A stretch of DNA of 64,000 nt from Lachnospiraceae bacterium. Lineage in GTDB: Bacteria > Bacillota > Clostridia > Lachnospirales > Lachnospiraceae. The translations under genes and the position numbers were made by a program. Location: NCBI GenBank assembly GCA_015057525.1, contig SVEE01000007.1:62001-126000 (forward strand), given 5' to 3'. Each line of letters begins with the position of its first letter. Position 1 is the stretch's first letter. Below the pieces are notes generated by a model. That model was not told the origin of the DNA, searched no databases, and saw only the letters and a program-made list of their open reading frames with translations. Positions 27,601 to 37,146 of this stretch are shown piece after piece.

Positions 27601-28458
27601 TTGGCATCAATGAGAGACATAAAGAGACGTAAAGAAAGCGTCCAAAGCACTCAGCAGATTACCAAGGCTATGAAGCTTGTTGCAACAGTTAAGCTTCAAA
27701 AAGCCAGAGGAAAAGCAGAGAGCAATAAACCGTATTTTAATATGCTCTATGATACCATCTGTTCCATTCTTTCAATGACTAAGAATGTGGATCATAAATT
27801 CCTTAAAGAGAGTGAATGTAAGAAAAAGGCTGTTATTGCTGTAACTTCTAACAGAGGTCTTGCAGGCGGATATAACAGTAATGTTGTTAAGACAATTCTT
27901 GCAGCTGATTTACCAAAGGAAGATACTTATGTATATGCGGTAGGTAAAAAAGGAATAGAAGGTCTTACAAGAAAGGGTTACTCTATTCATAAGGATTATT
28001 CAGAGGTTATTAACTCGCCACTTTTTGCAGATGCAACCCAGATGACAAAGGAACTTCTTACTCAGTATTCTCAGGGAGAAATAGGAGAAATTTATATTGC
28101 CTATACTAACTTTAAGAATACTGTTACACAGGAGCCAAAGCTGATAAAGCTTTTGCCTCTTAGTGCAGATGATTTTGAGGAGATAGAGGTTGATGATAAA
28201 CTTCTTATGAACTTTGAACCATCCCCAGAGGAAGTTTTAGATATGGTTATTCCAAAATATATGTCTAACATAATTTTTGGAGCATTTCTTGAATCGGTTG
28301 CCAGTGAAAATGGTGCGAGAATGCAGGCTATGGATTCAGCTACAAGCAATGCTGAGGATATGATTTCAAGCCTGTCGCTTAAGTACAATAGAGCTAGACA
28401 GAGTGCAATTACTCAGGAGCTTACTGAGATTATTGCCGGTGCCGATGCGATTAGCTGA
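27601..28458 (+). CDS. atpG: ATP synthase F1 subunit gamma
   Basis: This 285-residue central rotor subunit opens with the coiled-coil helix MRDIKRRKESVQSTQQITKAM and closes with the matching C-terminal helix YNRARQSAITQELTEIIAGA, which together form the shaft. The ITSNRGLAGGYN-like segment (TSNRGLAGGYN) is present. The start is a TTG at 27601, supported by GAGAGGTG at 27586-27593 and by the family N-terminus MASMRDIK. The gap to atpD holds a palindromic element. Confidence 0.95.
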   Translation: MASMRDIKRRKESVQSTQQITKAMKLVATVKLQKARGKAESNKPYFNMLYDTICSILSMTKNVDHKFLKESECKKKAVIAVTSNRGLAGGYNSNVVKTILAADLPKEDTYVYAVGKKGIEGLTRKGYSIHKDYSEVINSPLFADATQMTKELLTQYSQGEIGEIYIAYTNFKNTVTQEPKLIKLLPLSADDFEEIEVDDKLLMNFEPSPEEVLDMVIPKYMSNIIFGAFLESVASENGARMQAMDSATSNAEDMISSLSLKYNRARQSAITQELTEIIAGADAIS

Positions 28459-28525
28459 CGCCTTAGTGAATGCGAGTCTGTGACGAAGCATGAACTTAGT
28501 TAGCGCAGTATTAGCTAGGCACAAT
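28459..28525. repeat. Interrupted palindromic element between atpG and atpD
   Basis: The non-coding gap carries short facing segments: CTTAGTGAATGCGAG on one side and GAAGCATGAACTTAG on the other, flanked by AGCTGACGCC and TAGCGCAGTATTAGCT. The symmetry is imperfect (ATGC/GCAT, TTAG/CTAA-type and AGCT/AGCT pairs). It differs from the surrounding sequence and resembles a dispersed palindromic unit of the REP type. No terminator T-run follows, so the operon should be read through. Weak likeness to parts of the 19937-20155 foldback (CTGACG, CTTAG, CGAAG) is noted. Confidence 0.5.
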
Positions 28526-28539
28526 TCATATAAATATAA

Positions 28540-29946
<1,407 letters not shown>

Positions 29947-29999
29947 TTACATTGCCACGATGTGGGCTATAACCTCCAAGTCAGGAAAGTGAGGATATT

Positions 30000-30404
30000 A
30001 TGGCAGATAAAACAATGCAGATAAAGATTATTGCACCCGACAGACCTTTTTATGAGGGTGAAGTAACTTTTATAGAATTTAATACCACTGAAGGTATATT
30101 GGGAATTTACCCAAAGCATATTCCGATGACTGTTGTTATCGCGCCAGGTGTTCTTAAAATTGAGGAGAATGGTGGCGAGACAAAAGAGGCAGCACTCCAT
30201 TCTGGATTTGCAGAGATTTTAGGTGACTCTATTACTATCTTAGCGGAAAGTGTTGAGTGGCCAGACGAAATAGATGTTAAGCGTGCAGAAGAGGCTAAGG
30301 TTCGTGCAGAACGTCGTATAGAGGATGATTCCATGGATCTAAATAGAGCTGAACTTGCTTTGAAACGTTCTATTGTTAGAATGCAGCTTACTAAAAGAGT
30401 ATAA
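30000..30404 (+). CDS. atpC: ATP synthase F1 subunit epsilon
   Basis: This 134-residue subunit has an N-terminal beta sandwich (IKIIAPDRPFYEGEVTFIEF, GILGIYPKHIPM, HSGFAEILGDSITILAE) and a C-terminal pair of helices (about 85-134, AEEAKVRAERRIEDD). It transmits rotation and can block ATP hydrolysis. It is the last gene of the operon and is followed after five bases by a strong terminator. Confidence 0.95.
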   Translation: MADKTMQIKIIAPDRPFYEGEVTFIEFNTTEGILGIYPKHIPMTVVIAPGVLKIEENGGETKEAALHSGFAEILGDSITILAESVEWPDEIDVKRAEEAKVRAERRIEDDSMDLNRAELALKRSIVRMQLTKRV

Positions 30405-30409
30405 AATTG

Positions 30410-30445
30410 CAGGGTTGGTAGTTTTACCAACCCTGTTTTTTATTT
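30410..30445 (+). terminator. Intrinsic terminator of the atp operon
   Basis: A perfect 11-bp stem (30410-30420 with 30425-30435) encloses a 4-base GTTT loop and is followed by TTTTTTATTTT. It begins five bases after the atpC stop codon. Confidence 0.93.
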
Positions 30446-30473
30446 TACATATATACCCTAGTTATATTTATTG

Positions 30474-30502
30474 TGGAAAAAAACAGTTATTAATGGTATA
30501 AT
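30474..30502 (+). promoter_or_regulatory. Possible promoter of the tmk operon
   Basis: A TATAAT at 30497-30502 has a 4-of-6 match to the -35 box (TGGAAA, 30474-30479) 17 bases upstream. A second TATAAT at 30556-30561 is nearer the gene but has no good -35 box. Either could start the tmk transcript, since a terminator isolates it from the atp operon. Confidence 0.45.
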
Positions 30503-30605
30503 AAAATAACCGTAATTATGCAAACCTATGATTAATTAGTTCGGTTTTGCCGATGTATAATATAGTGGATTAATCGTATATGGATACAGGATGAGGATTA
30601 TAAAA

Positions 30606-31232
30606 ATGCAAGGAATTTTCATTTCAATGGAGGGACCTGATGGTTCAGGTAAAAGTACACAGATAGAATTGCTCAAGGCTTATTTGGAGAAAAAAGGCTA
30701 CGATGAGATAATTATTACTAGAGAACCTGGCGGAACAGTTATAAGTGAGGCAATAAGAGAAATTATTTTAAATAAAGACTATTCCGAGATGAGTTATATG
30801 ACAGAGGCACTTCTCTATGCATCTGCCAGAGCACAGCTAGTGAGTCAGGTTATCAAGCCTGCCCTTGAAGCTGGAAAGGCAGTTATAAGTGATAGGTTTG
30901 TTGATTCATCGGCTGTATATCAAGGCATGGCAAGAGGTCTTGGAGTTGAAGAAACTTATAATATTAATAGTTATGCCATACAGGGAATAATGCCACAGCT
31001 CACTATACATATGGATTTGCCAGCAAAGGTAGGTATAAGCCGTAAGAAAGAACAAGCAGAACTTGACCGTATGGAACTTGAAACATTAGAGTTTCATGAA
31101 AAGGTGGCAGAAGGATACAGAGAGTTGGCGAGACGTTCCCCAGAAAGAATAAAAAGTATTGACGCTACACAGGATATACAGACGATACATGAGATTATAG
31201 TGAAATACGTCGAAGAAATATTAAAAAAATAA
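30606..31232 (+). CDS. tmk: Thymidylate kinase
   Basis: This 208-residue P-loop kinase phosphorylates dTMP to dTDP for DNA synthesis. The Walker A motif is GPDGSGKST at residues 10-18. REPGGTVISEAIR is the substrate/DRX region, and DRFVDSSAVYQG is the dTMP-site motif. The start was moved from 30591 to the ATG at 30606 because GAGGAT lies between them at a usable spacing. It heads a run in the same order as in Bacillus subtilis (tmk, yaaR, holB, ricT). Confidence 0.96.
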   Translation: MQGIFISMEGPDGSGKSTQIELLKAYLEKKGYDEIIITREPGGTVISEAIREIILNKDYSEMSYMTEALLYASARAQLVSQVIKPALEAGKAVISDRFVDSSAVYQGMARGLGVEETYNINSYAIQGIMPQLTIHMDLPAKVGISRKKEQAELDRMELETLEFHEKVAEGYRELARRSPERIKSIDATQDIQTIHEIIVKYVEEILKK

Positions 31233-31269
31233 TTTTGAATTAATAATTCGGTAAGAAAGGAGAGTAAAT

Positions 31270-31710
31270 ATGGACATTAAAATTAATCAGCTTCAACAGC
31301 TTACACAGATGGAAGCACCAAAAAGTACACAAGCTACCAATGACGATTTTAAATTTACTCTCGTTAAGAATATAGAAGAGAGTCAGCTTCAGGAGAAACT
31401 TACATCTCTTATGAAAGATATCGAGGCGCAGGGAGCTAAAATAGCCAAGCATATGGATATCAAGGATATGAAGAAGTATCGTTCATCTATTAAGGAATTT
31501 ATGAATGAAATAGTTTCTCGTTCTCATGAATTTTCAAGAGAGAACTTCTTAGACAGAAAGGGCAGACATAGAGTATATGGTATAATTAGACAAGTTGATA
31601 AGAACTTGGATGATTTGGCAGGAGAATTACTCAAGGAAGAGAAAGATAACCTTGCTATTTTAGGCAAGATAGATGACATAAGAGGTTTGTTGTTGGATAT
31701 TTCAACTTAA
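31270..31710 (+). CDS. yaaR: YaaR-family (DUF327) protein
   Basis: The 146-residue helical protein matches the YaaR/DUF327 family: [25 protein letters not shown] in the second half is its best-conserved part, and the N-terminal 30 residues look disordered. In Bacillus subtilis yaaR lies between tmk and holB, as here, but its function is not established. The ribosome site AAAGGAGAG precedes the ATG. No yaaQ gene is present between tmk and this gene. Confidence 0.88.
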   Translation: MDIKINQLQQLTQMEAPKSTQATNDDFKFTLVKNIEESQLQEKLTSLMKDIEAQGAKIAKHMDIKDMKKYRSSIKEFMNEIVSRSHEFSRENFLDRKGRHRVYGIIRQVDKNLDDLAGELLKEEKDNLAILGKIDDIRGLLLDIST

Positions 31711-31723
31711 GGAGGTGTGGTAT

Positions 31724-32710
31724 ATGGGCTTTGAAAATATTGTTGGACATGAGGATATAATACGACATTTTAAAAGTAGTATTGAGATGGATAAAATAAG
31801 CCATGCTTATATTATTAATGGTGAAGTAGATAGTGGTAAAAAGATGTTGGCTAAGGCCTTTGCTACCACATTACAATGTGAGAAAGGTGGAGTTGAGCCA
31901 TGCGACAAATGTCAATCTTGTTTGCAGGTTGAGACAGGCAATCATCCAGACATTATAACTGTTACACATGAGAAAGCTGGCGTTATTTCTGTTGATGAAA
32001 TAAGAGAACAGGTTGTAGAATCTATAGGTATAAAACCTTATAAGAGTAAATACAAGATATATATTGTTCCAGATGCTCAGCTTATGAATATTCAGGCGCA
32101 AAATGCGATATTAAAAACTATTGAGGAACCACCAGAGTACGGCGTTATTTTGTTGCTTACTTCTAATTTGGACAAATTATTGCCTACGGTTCAATCAAGA
32201 TGTATGGTTCTTAACACCAAGCCTATTAGAGAAAGAGATATGTTGGGATTTCTCCAGAAAAATATGGGCTTAACAGAGGATAAGGCGTATTTCTGTCTTG
32301 ATTTCGCACAAGGCAATCTTGGTAAGGCTATTAAGCTTGCAACTAACGATGAATATGTACAGGTTATAGATTCAGTTGTTGATGTTATGAAAAAGATTTT
32401 TGACCTTGATGTTGATGATTTGGCAAGTGCTGTTTCCCACATCGAACAATTTAAGATGTCTATAGATGATTATCTTGACTTGATGATGATGTGGTATAGA
32501 GATGTTCTTATGTTTAAGGTTACAGGTAATGTAGATAAATTACTTTTTAAGGGAGAATATTCCTCTATTAAAAAACAAGCAGCTATGTTATCCTATAAAG
32601 CTATAGAGGATAACATTAATGCCATTGAGATAGCAAAGAAACGTCTTAATGTTAATGCTAACTTTGAAGTGACTATGGAGCTTTTGTTGCTCACATTAAA
32701 GGAGATATAG
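31724..32710 (+). CDS. holB: DNA polymerase III subunit delta-prime
   Basis: This 328-residue AAA+ clamp-loader subunit opens the sliding clamp together with tau/gamma (dnaX, also in this window) and delta. It has GEVDSGKKMLA in place of a perfect Walker A, a four-Cys zinc site (C in LQCE, then CDKCQSC), LKTIEEPPEYGVILLLTSN and the SRC sensor segment. The ATG at 31724 is used, with AAGGAGGTG at 31709-31717; the GTG at 31715 lies within that site. The gene ends two bases before ricT. Confidence 0.93.
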   Translation: MGFENIVGHEDIIRHFKSSIEMDKISHAYIINGEVDSGKKMLAKAFATTLQCEKGGVEPCDKCQSCLQVETGNHPDIITVTHEKAGVISVDEIREQVVESIGIKPYKSKYKIYIVPDAQLMNIQAQNAILKTIEEPPEYGVILLLTSNLDKLLPTVQSRCMVLNTKPIRERDMLGFLQKNMGLTEDKAYFCLDFAQGNLGKAIKLATNDEYVQVIDSVVDVMKKIFDLDVDDLASAVSHIEQFKMSIDDYLDLMMMWYRDVLMFKVTGNVDKLLFKGEYSSIKKQAAMLSYKAIEDNINAIEIAKKRLNVNANFEVTMELLLLTLKEI

Positions 32711-32712
32711 TA

Positions 32713-33624
32713 ATGAAGGAAGTTATAGGAGTACGTTTTAGGGAAAACGGAAAGATATATTTTTTTGATCCTCTTAATTATGAGGTTGAGACAGGGAATA
32801 ATGTCATTGTTGAGACTGCAAGAGGAGTAGAATTTGGTAAGGTAGTACTTGGACGAAGAGAGATTGATGAAGGTAAAATGGCATCAGCACTTAAGCCTAT
32901 TATCAGAATTGCTACAGATAAGGATTACGACAAATTTGTTGAAAATAAAGAAAAGAGCAAGAATGCATACGATGTGTGTCTCGAAAAGATAAAGAAACAT
33001 AACCTCGATATGAAGCTAATTGATGCAGAATATACATTTGATAACAATAAGGTTTTATTCTATTTTACAGCTGACGGAAGAATAGATTTCCGTGAACTTG
33101 TCAAGGATTTGGCAGCAGTATTTAAAACAAGAATAGAGCTTAGACAGATAGGTGTCAGAGATGAGACTAAGATAGTAGGCGGAATAGGTATCTGTGGAAG
33201 AGAATTGTGCTGCCATAAACATTTGTCAGAGTTTGTGCCTGTTTCCATCAAGATGGCAAAGGAACAGAATTTATCTCTTAATCCAACAAAGATTTCAGGT
33301 GTTTGCGGACGTCTTATGTGTTGTCTTAAGCACGAGCAGGATACTTATGAATATTTGAATGACCGACTTCCTAATGTAGGTGATTATGTTAAGACTGTGG
33401 ACGGGAAAAAGGGTGAGGTTGCTTCTGTAAATGTATTACGTCAGAAAGTAAAATTAATTGTTACTTTAGATGACGATACAAAAGAAATCGAAGAGTACAA
33501 GATAGAAGACCTTAAATTTAAGCATAAGAAGAGAAAGAATGATGACAAAATCAGTGATGCTGAGCTCAAGAAATTAGAGGCATTAGAGTGGAAGGAAGGA
33601 AAATCCAAATTAGATGATGAGTAA
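32713..33624 (+). CDS. ricT: RicT/YaaT PSP1-domain protein
   Basis: The 303-residue protein has the PSP1 C-terminal domain with its cysteine pattern: GICGRELCCHKHL and then GVCGRLMCCLKHE, the cysteines that hold iron-sulphur clusters in the Bacillus Y-complex. RicT acts with RicA and RicF to guide RNase Y in mRNA maturation and affects sporulation and competence. RicA and RicF genes are not in the window. The C-terminal 40 residues are Lys/Glu-rich. It overlaps the following methyltransferase gene by 11 bases. Confidence 0.92.
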   Translation: MKEVIGVRFRENGKIYFFDPLNYEVETGNNVIVETARGVEFGKVVLGRREIDEGKMASALKPIIRIATDKDYDKFVENKEKSKNAYDVCLEKIKKHNLDMKLIDAEYTFDNNKVLFYFTADGRIDFRELVKDLAAVFKTRIELRQIGVRDETKIVGGIGICGRELCCHKHLSEFVPVSIKMAKEQNLSLNPTKISGVCGRLMCCLKHEQDTYEYLNDRLPNVGDYVKTVDGKKGEVASVNVLRQKVKLIVTLDDDTKEIEEYKIEDLKFKHKKRKNDDKISDAELKKLEALEWKEGKSKLDDE

Positions 33625-34366
33625 TACAGATACACACTTATTAAAAGAAGGTGAAAGATTAGATGACCTCCAGTGTAACGGGTATTACATAATACAGAAT
33701 CCGGAAATGTTTTGTTTTGGTATGGATGCCGTATTGCTATCAGATTTTGCTACAGGAAAACCGAAGGGCAAAGTCATAGATTTAGGAACAGGTACTGGAA
33801 TAATCCCAACTCTTATGCATGCTAGAGGAAAGGGTACGCATTTTACAGGACTTGAAATACAGGAAAGCAGTGCGGATATGGCTTCCAGAAGTGTGCAGTA
33901 TAATAAGTTGCAAGACAAAATAGAAATAATCCAGGGAGATATAAAGGAGGTTCCTTGTATATTCAAGGCAGCCTCTTTTGACGTTGTAACGTCTAATCCA
34001 CCATATATACAGGAAAGCCATGGATTGGAGAATCTTATGGAACCAAAGAATATAGCAAGACACGAAATACTTCTTAATTTGGAGGATGTAATAAAGGCAG
34101 CGGCCCATCTATTAAAAGAAGGCGGCAGCTTTGCTATGGTGCATAAGCCGTTTAGGCTAGCGGAGATAATTCGTCTTATGTCTAAATACAGGCTAGAACC
34201 GAAACGTATGTGCATGGTTCAACCATATGTAGATAAAGAACCTAATATGGTACTTATTGAGGCTAATAAAGGTGGCCGAACTATGATGAAGATTGAACCA
34301 GCCTTGGTTGTGTACAATAAAGATGGAAGCTATACAGAGGATTTGTTAAAAAGATATAACATGTAA
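33614..34366 (+). CDS. trmN6: tRNA1(Val) adenine-N6-methyltransferase (TrmN6/YabB)
   Basis: This 250-residue class I SAM methyltransferase has the SAM loop VIDLGTGTGIIP (about 55-66), the TGLEIQ acidic end of strand 2, and the catalytic SNPPY motif typical of N6-adenine methylation. The opening DDLQCNGYYIIQNPEMFCFG is characteristic of the TrmN6/YabB family. It should methylate A37 of one or more tRNAs. The two adjacent ATGs at 33614 and 33617 cannot be told apart. It is co-transcribed with ricT and rsmI, as in Bacillus (yaaT...yabB...yabC). Confidence 0.9.
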   Translation: MMSNTDTHLLKEGERLDDLQCNGYYIIQNPEMFCFGMDAVLLSDFATGKPKGKVIDLGTGTGIIPTLMHARGKGTHFTGLEIQESSADMASRSVQYNKLQDKIEIIQGDIKEVPCIFKAASFDVVTSNPPYIQESHGLENLMEPKNIARHEILLNLEDVIKAAAHLLKEGGSFAMVHKPFRLAEIIRLMSKYRLEPKRMCMVQPYVDKEPNMVLIEANKGGRTMMKIEPALVVYNKDGSYTEDLLKRYNM

Positions 34367-34384
34367 ACAGATTGAGGGATTAAT

Positions 34385-35227
34385 ATGGCAGGAATACTTT
34401 ACTTGGTTGCTACACCCATAGGCAATCTTGAGGATATAACATATAGGGCGATACGTGTACTAAATGAGGTGGATTTAATTGCTGCAGAGGATACTCGTAA
34501 TAGTATTAAATTACTGAATCATTTTGACATAAAGACGCCAATGACAAGCTATCATGAGCATAATAAATATGAAAAGGCAGAAGAATTAGTAAATAAGTTG
34601 GTTGCAGGTAAGGATATAGCTGTGATAACAGATGCGGGTACTCCAGGAATATCAGATCCGGGAGAGGAGCTGGTTAGACAATGCTATGATGCAGGCGTAA
34701 CAATAGTCCCTGTACCAGGGGCTTGTGCTGCTATAAATGGACTTATAGCTTCAGGCCTTCCTACTAGAAGATTTGCCTTTGAAGCCTTTTTGCCAACCGA
34801 CAAAAAGGAAAGAAAACTTGTTTTAGAGGAACTAAAAAGTGAGACTCGAACAATGATAATATATGAAGCTCCTCATAGGTTAGGAAAAACTTTGATTGAA
34901 TTAAGCTCGACTTTGGGTAATCGCAATACAACAATATGTCGAGAACTTACTAAAAAGCATGAAACATTTTTCAAGACAAGCTTAGAGGATGCGGCATCGT
35001 ATTATTCTGATAATGAGGCTAAAGGTGAATGTATAATTATAATAGAAGGATTATCCTTTGAAACTATTGAAGAAGAAAGCCGTAAGCAGTGGGAAAGCAT
35101 GAGTGTTCCTGAGCATATTGCTATGTACCTGAATCAGGGTATGGATAAAAAAGAAGCAACAAAGCAGGTAGCCAAGGATAGAGGTGTTCCTAAAAGAGAC
35201 ATATACGAATTTGCTAAGGAAATGTAA
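34385..35227 (+). CDS. rsmI: 16S rRNA cytidine-1402 2'-O-methyltransferase
   Basis: This 280-residue tetrapyrrole-methylase-fold enzyme methylates the ribose of C1402 in the decoding centre. The signature LYLVATPIGNLEDITYRA opens the protein. AAEDTRNS, ITDAGTPGISDPG and VPGACAAINGLIASGLP mark the SAM and RNA sites, and REMTKKHE-type wording (CRELTKKHETF) follows. The length is normal. It is the last gene of the tmk run and is followed at once by a perfect 18-bp terminator stem. Confidence 0.96.
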   Translation: MAGILYLVATPIGNLEDITYRAIRVLNEVDLIAAEDTRNSIKLLNHFDIKTPMTSYHEHNKYEKAEELVNKLVAGKDIAVITDAGTPGISDPGEELVRQCYDAGVTIVPVPGACAAINGLIASGLPTRRFAFEAFLPTDKKERKLVLEELKSETRTMIIYEAPHRLGKTLIELSSTLGNRNTTICRELTKKHETFFKTSLEDAASYYSDNEAKGECIIIIEGLSFETIEEESRKQWESMSVPEHIAMYLNQGMDKKEATKQVAKDRGVPKRDIYEFAKEM

Positions 35228-35264
35228 AACAATCCGTGATATTAAAAATATCACGGATTGTTTT
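35226..35264. terminator. Bidirectional terminator between rsmI and the HTH gene
   Basis: A perfect 18-bp inverted repeat (35226-35243 with 35247-35264) has a 3-base loop. A-tracts and T-tracts are on both sides, so it can end transcription from rsmI and from the convergent minus-strand gene that stops at 35270. Confidence 0.92.
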
Positions 35265-35269
35265 ATGTT

Positions 35270-35803
35270 TTATTTGTTGTTGTCGTCAATTTCAAATGTA
35301 AAGAAAGGCTTTAATGTAGGGTCCGTCATAACCCAGTATTTTATGGCATCGATATTTTGAAGAACGGACTCCATTGCCTTAAATACATCCTGAAGGTCCT
35401 TGATTTCGGTGTTATCAATTGAACCATCTTGGGTTATTTTTACTAATGTTTTTGAAATCTCTTCCATGCTTTGAGTTGAGCCTAGGAATTTAAGAACAAG
35501 ACGTTCAATGGAATCAGGTTCTGTAGTTTTTGCTTTTTCTTCCAACTTGCGAATTCCAATAGGACATATATTGTTACAGAAGTCTGTACATAAATGAGGT
35601 GCATCGTATGCAGTAGCCATGATGTCTACTTCTTCTGCATATGGTTCTATGTGGTCAAGCTCTATTCTTGCAAGTCTGCTTCTTTCGATTCCTAATTTGA
35701 GGGCTGCTTTCTCGCGACTTGAATAATTATCGTTAGTTTCTGCGGCTTTTGTTCTTGCGATATAATAAATATTTTCCGTTGCTTTTGATGCTTTTCTACC
35801 CAT
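35270..35803 (-). CDS. Helix-turn-helix regulator with a cysteine cluster
   Basis: The 177-residue protein has an XRE-like helix-turn-helix at about residues 28-65 (REKAALKLGIERSRLARIE, then EVDIMATAYDAP). Directly after it is C-x3-C-x3-C (LCTDFCNNICPIG), which could bind a metal or an iron-sulphur cluster. The C-terminal 90 residues are helical and not recognised (EISKTLVKITQDG, MESVLQNIDAIKYWVM). The complement of CCCCTCC near 35810-35816 is the ribosome site. It is divergent from sbcD, so it may regulate that operon or itself; no target can be shown from sequence. Confidence 0.7.
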   Translation of the reverse strand: MGRKASKATENIYYIARTKAAETNDNYSSREKAALKLGIERSRLARIELDHIEPYAEEVDIMATAYDAPHLCTDFCNNICPIGIRKLEEKAKTTEPDSIERLVLKFLGSTQSMEEISKTLVKITQDGSIDNTEIKDLQDVFKAMESVLQNIDAIKYWVMTDPTLKPFFTFEIDDNNK

Positions 35804-35976
35804 ATGTACCCCTCCATATATTCTTCATCCGGAAATAAATAGTATGTAAAAGAAAGATATTTTGATATAATGAACTTTAGTGAGATGTTTACTGACAAAG
35901 GTTCACTATAATCACACTATTGAAACAAGTTTACCACATAAAGTTAAAATATTAAAGAGTAAAAGTGGAGGTAGCA

Positions 35977-37146
35977 ATGAAATTTGCGCACACAGGAGAT
36001 TTACATATAGGAAAACGATTACACGAAAGAAGTTTGCTTGAAGACCAACGAATAGTTTTGTGGCAGATATTGGATATTTTGTGTAAGGAAGAAGTGGAAG
36101 TTCTCGTTGTTTCTGGGGATATATATGATAAGCCAACACCAGGAGTTGATGCAGTTAAGCTTTTTGACGAATTCGTATATGAGCTCGAAAGGAAAAATAT
36201 TAAGCTTATTGCCATAAGTGGAAATCACGATAGCATGGAAAGAATATCTTTTGGAAGCAGAATTATGAGCAAAAAAGGAATATTTTTTCAAGAAAATTTC
36301 TCTGGAGAGGCACAAAAAATAGTATTATCTGATTCCTATGGGGAAATAAATTTCTATATGATTCCATTTATTAAACCAGCTTATGTTGGAAGCGATAGCT
36401 ATGAGGAAGCTTTTGCTAAAATTGTTGCTAGTAGTAATATAGATTTTTCAAAGAGAAATATATTGGTAGCTCACCAGTTTTTTACTGGAACAAAGCCAGG
36501 TATGGACTTGAATAATGACATGCTGAAGGAAAGTGGATTGCTACCAGAACGTACAGAATCAGAAGCCATCAATGTGGGCGGGCTTGATAATATATCTTAC
36601 GAATTGGTCAGGGATTTTGACTACGTGGCCTTGGGACATTTGCATAAAAGTCAGTGTGTAGGAGAAGATTATATTAGATATTCAGGTTCCCCACTTAAGT
36701 ATTCATTTTCTGAAAGTAATCATGATAAATCCATTGTTATAGTGGATGTAAAATCTAAAGGTGACATTAGTATAAATAAGATTAGTCTAGAGATGCCTAG
36801 AGATTTGCGTGTAATCAAAGGCAAGCTTGAAAATTTGGTTTCTAAGGATGTTGTGGAAGCAGAAGGTGTTAGCCGAGAAGATTACATATGTGCTGTTATC
36901 ACTGATAAAGAGAGGGTTACAGATGCTGCGAATAAACTTCTTAGATGGTATCCAAATCTTCTTAAAATTGAATATGAGTACGAAAATGTTGCTGGATTAA
37001 GTAAAGATTTACCAAACATAAAAGGTAAGAGTCCAATGCAATTATTTGAGGAATATTATGAAATGATTAATGGTCGAACTATGGATTCCCAAGAAATGAG
37101 TATAGTTGCCAAGTTGTTAGGGGGTGATAAGGATGAGACCAATTAA
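35977..37146 (+). CDS. sbcD: Exonuclease subunit SbcD
   Basis: This 389-residue Mre11-type phosphoesterase cuts hairpins and blocked DNA ends as part of SbcCD. All five metal motifs are visible: HTGDLHIGK, SGDIYDKP, SGNHDS, VAHQFF and GHLHKSQ. The start was moved to the ATG at 35977, since the GTG at 35965 lies within the ribosome site (GGAGG at 35967-35971). It overlaps sbcC by 14 bases. A long hairpin-forming element lies elsewhere in the window (19937-20155), the type of structure SbcCD attacks. Confidence 0.95.
   Translation: MKFAHTGDLHIGKRLHERSLLEDQRIVLWQILDILCKEEVEVLVVSGDIYDKPTPGVDAVKLFDEFVYELERKNIKLIAISGNHDSMERISFGSRIMSKKGIFFQENFSGEAQKIVLSDSYGEINFYMIPFIKPAYVGSDSYEEAFAKIVASSNIDFSKRNILVAHQFFTGTKPGMDLNNDMLKESGLLPERTESEAINVGGLDNISYELVRDFDYVALGHLHKSQCVGEDYIRYSGSPLKYSFSESNHDKSIVIVDVKSKGDISINKISLEMPRDLRVIKGKLENLVSKDVVEAEGVSREDYICAVITDKERVTDAANKLLRWYPNLLKIEYEYENVAGLSKDLPNIKGKSPMQLFEEYYEMINGRTMDSQEMSIVAKLLGGDKDETN

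Noticed and set aside
33685-34215. 176-codon minus-strand frame
   Set aside because: It lies inside trmN6, which has the NPPY motif and correct length; the antisense product is not recognisable.
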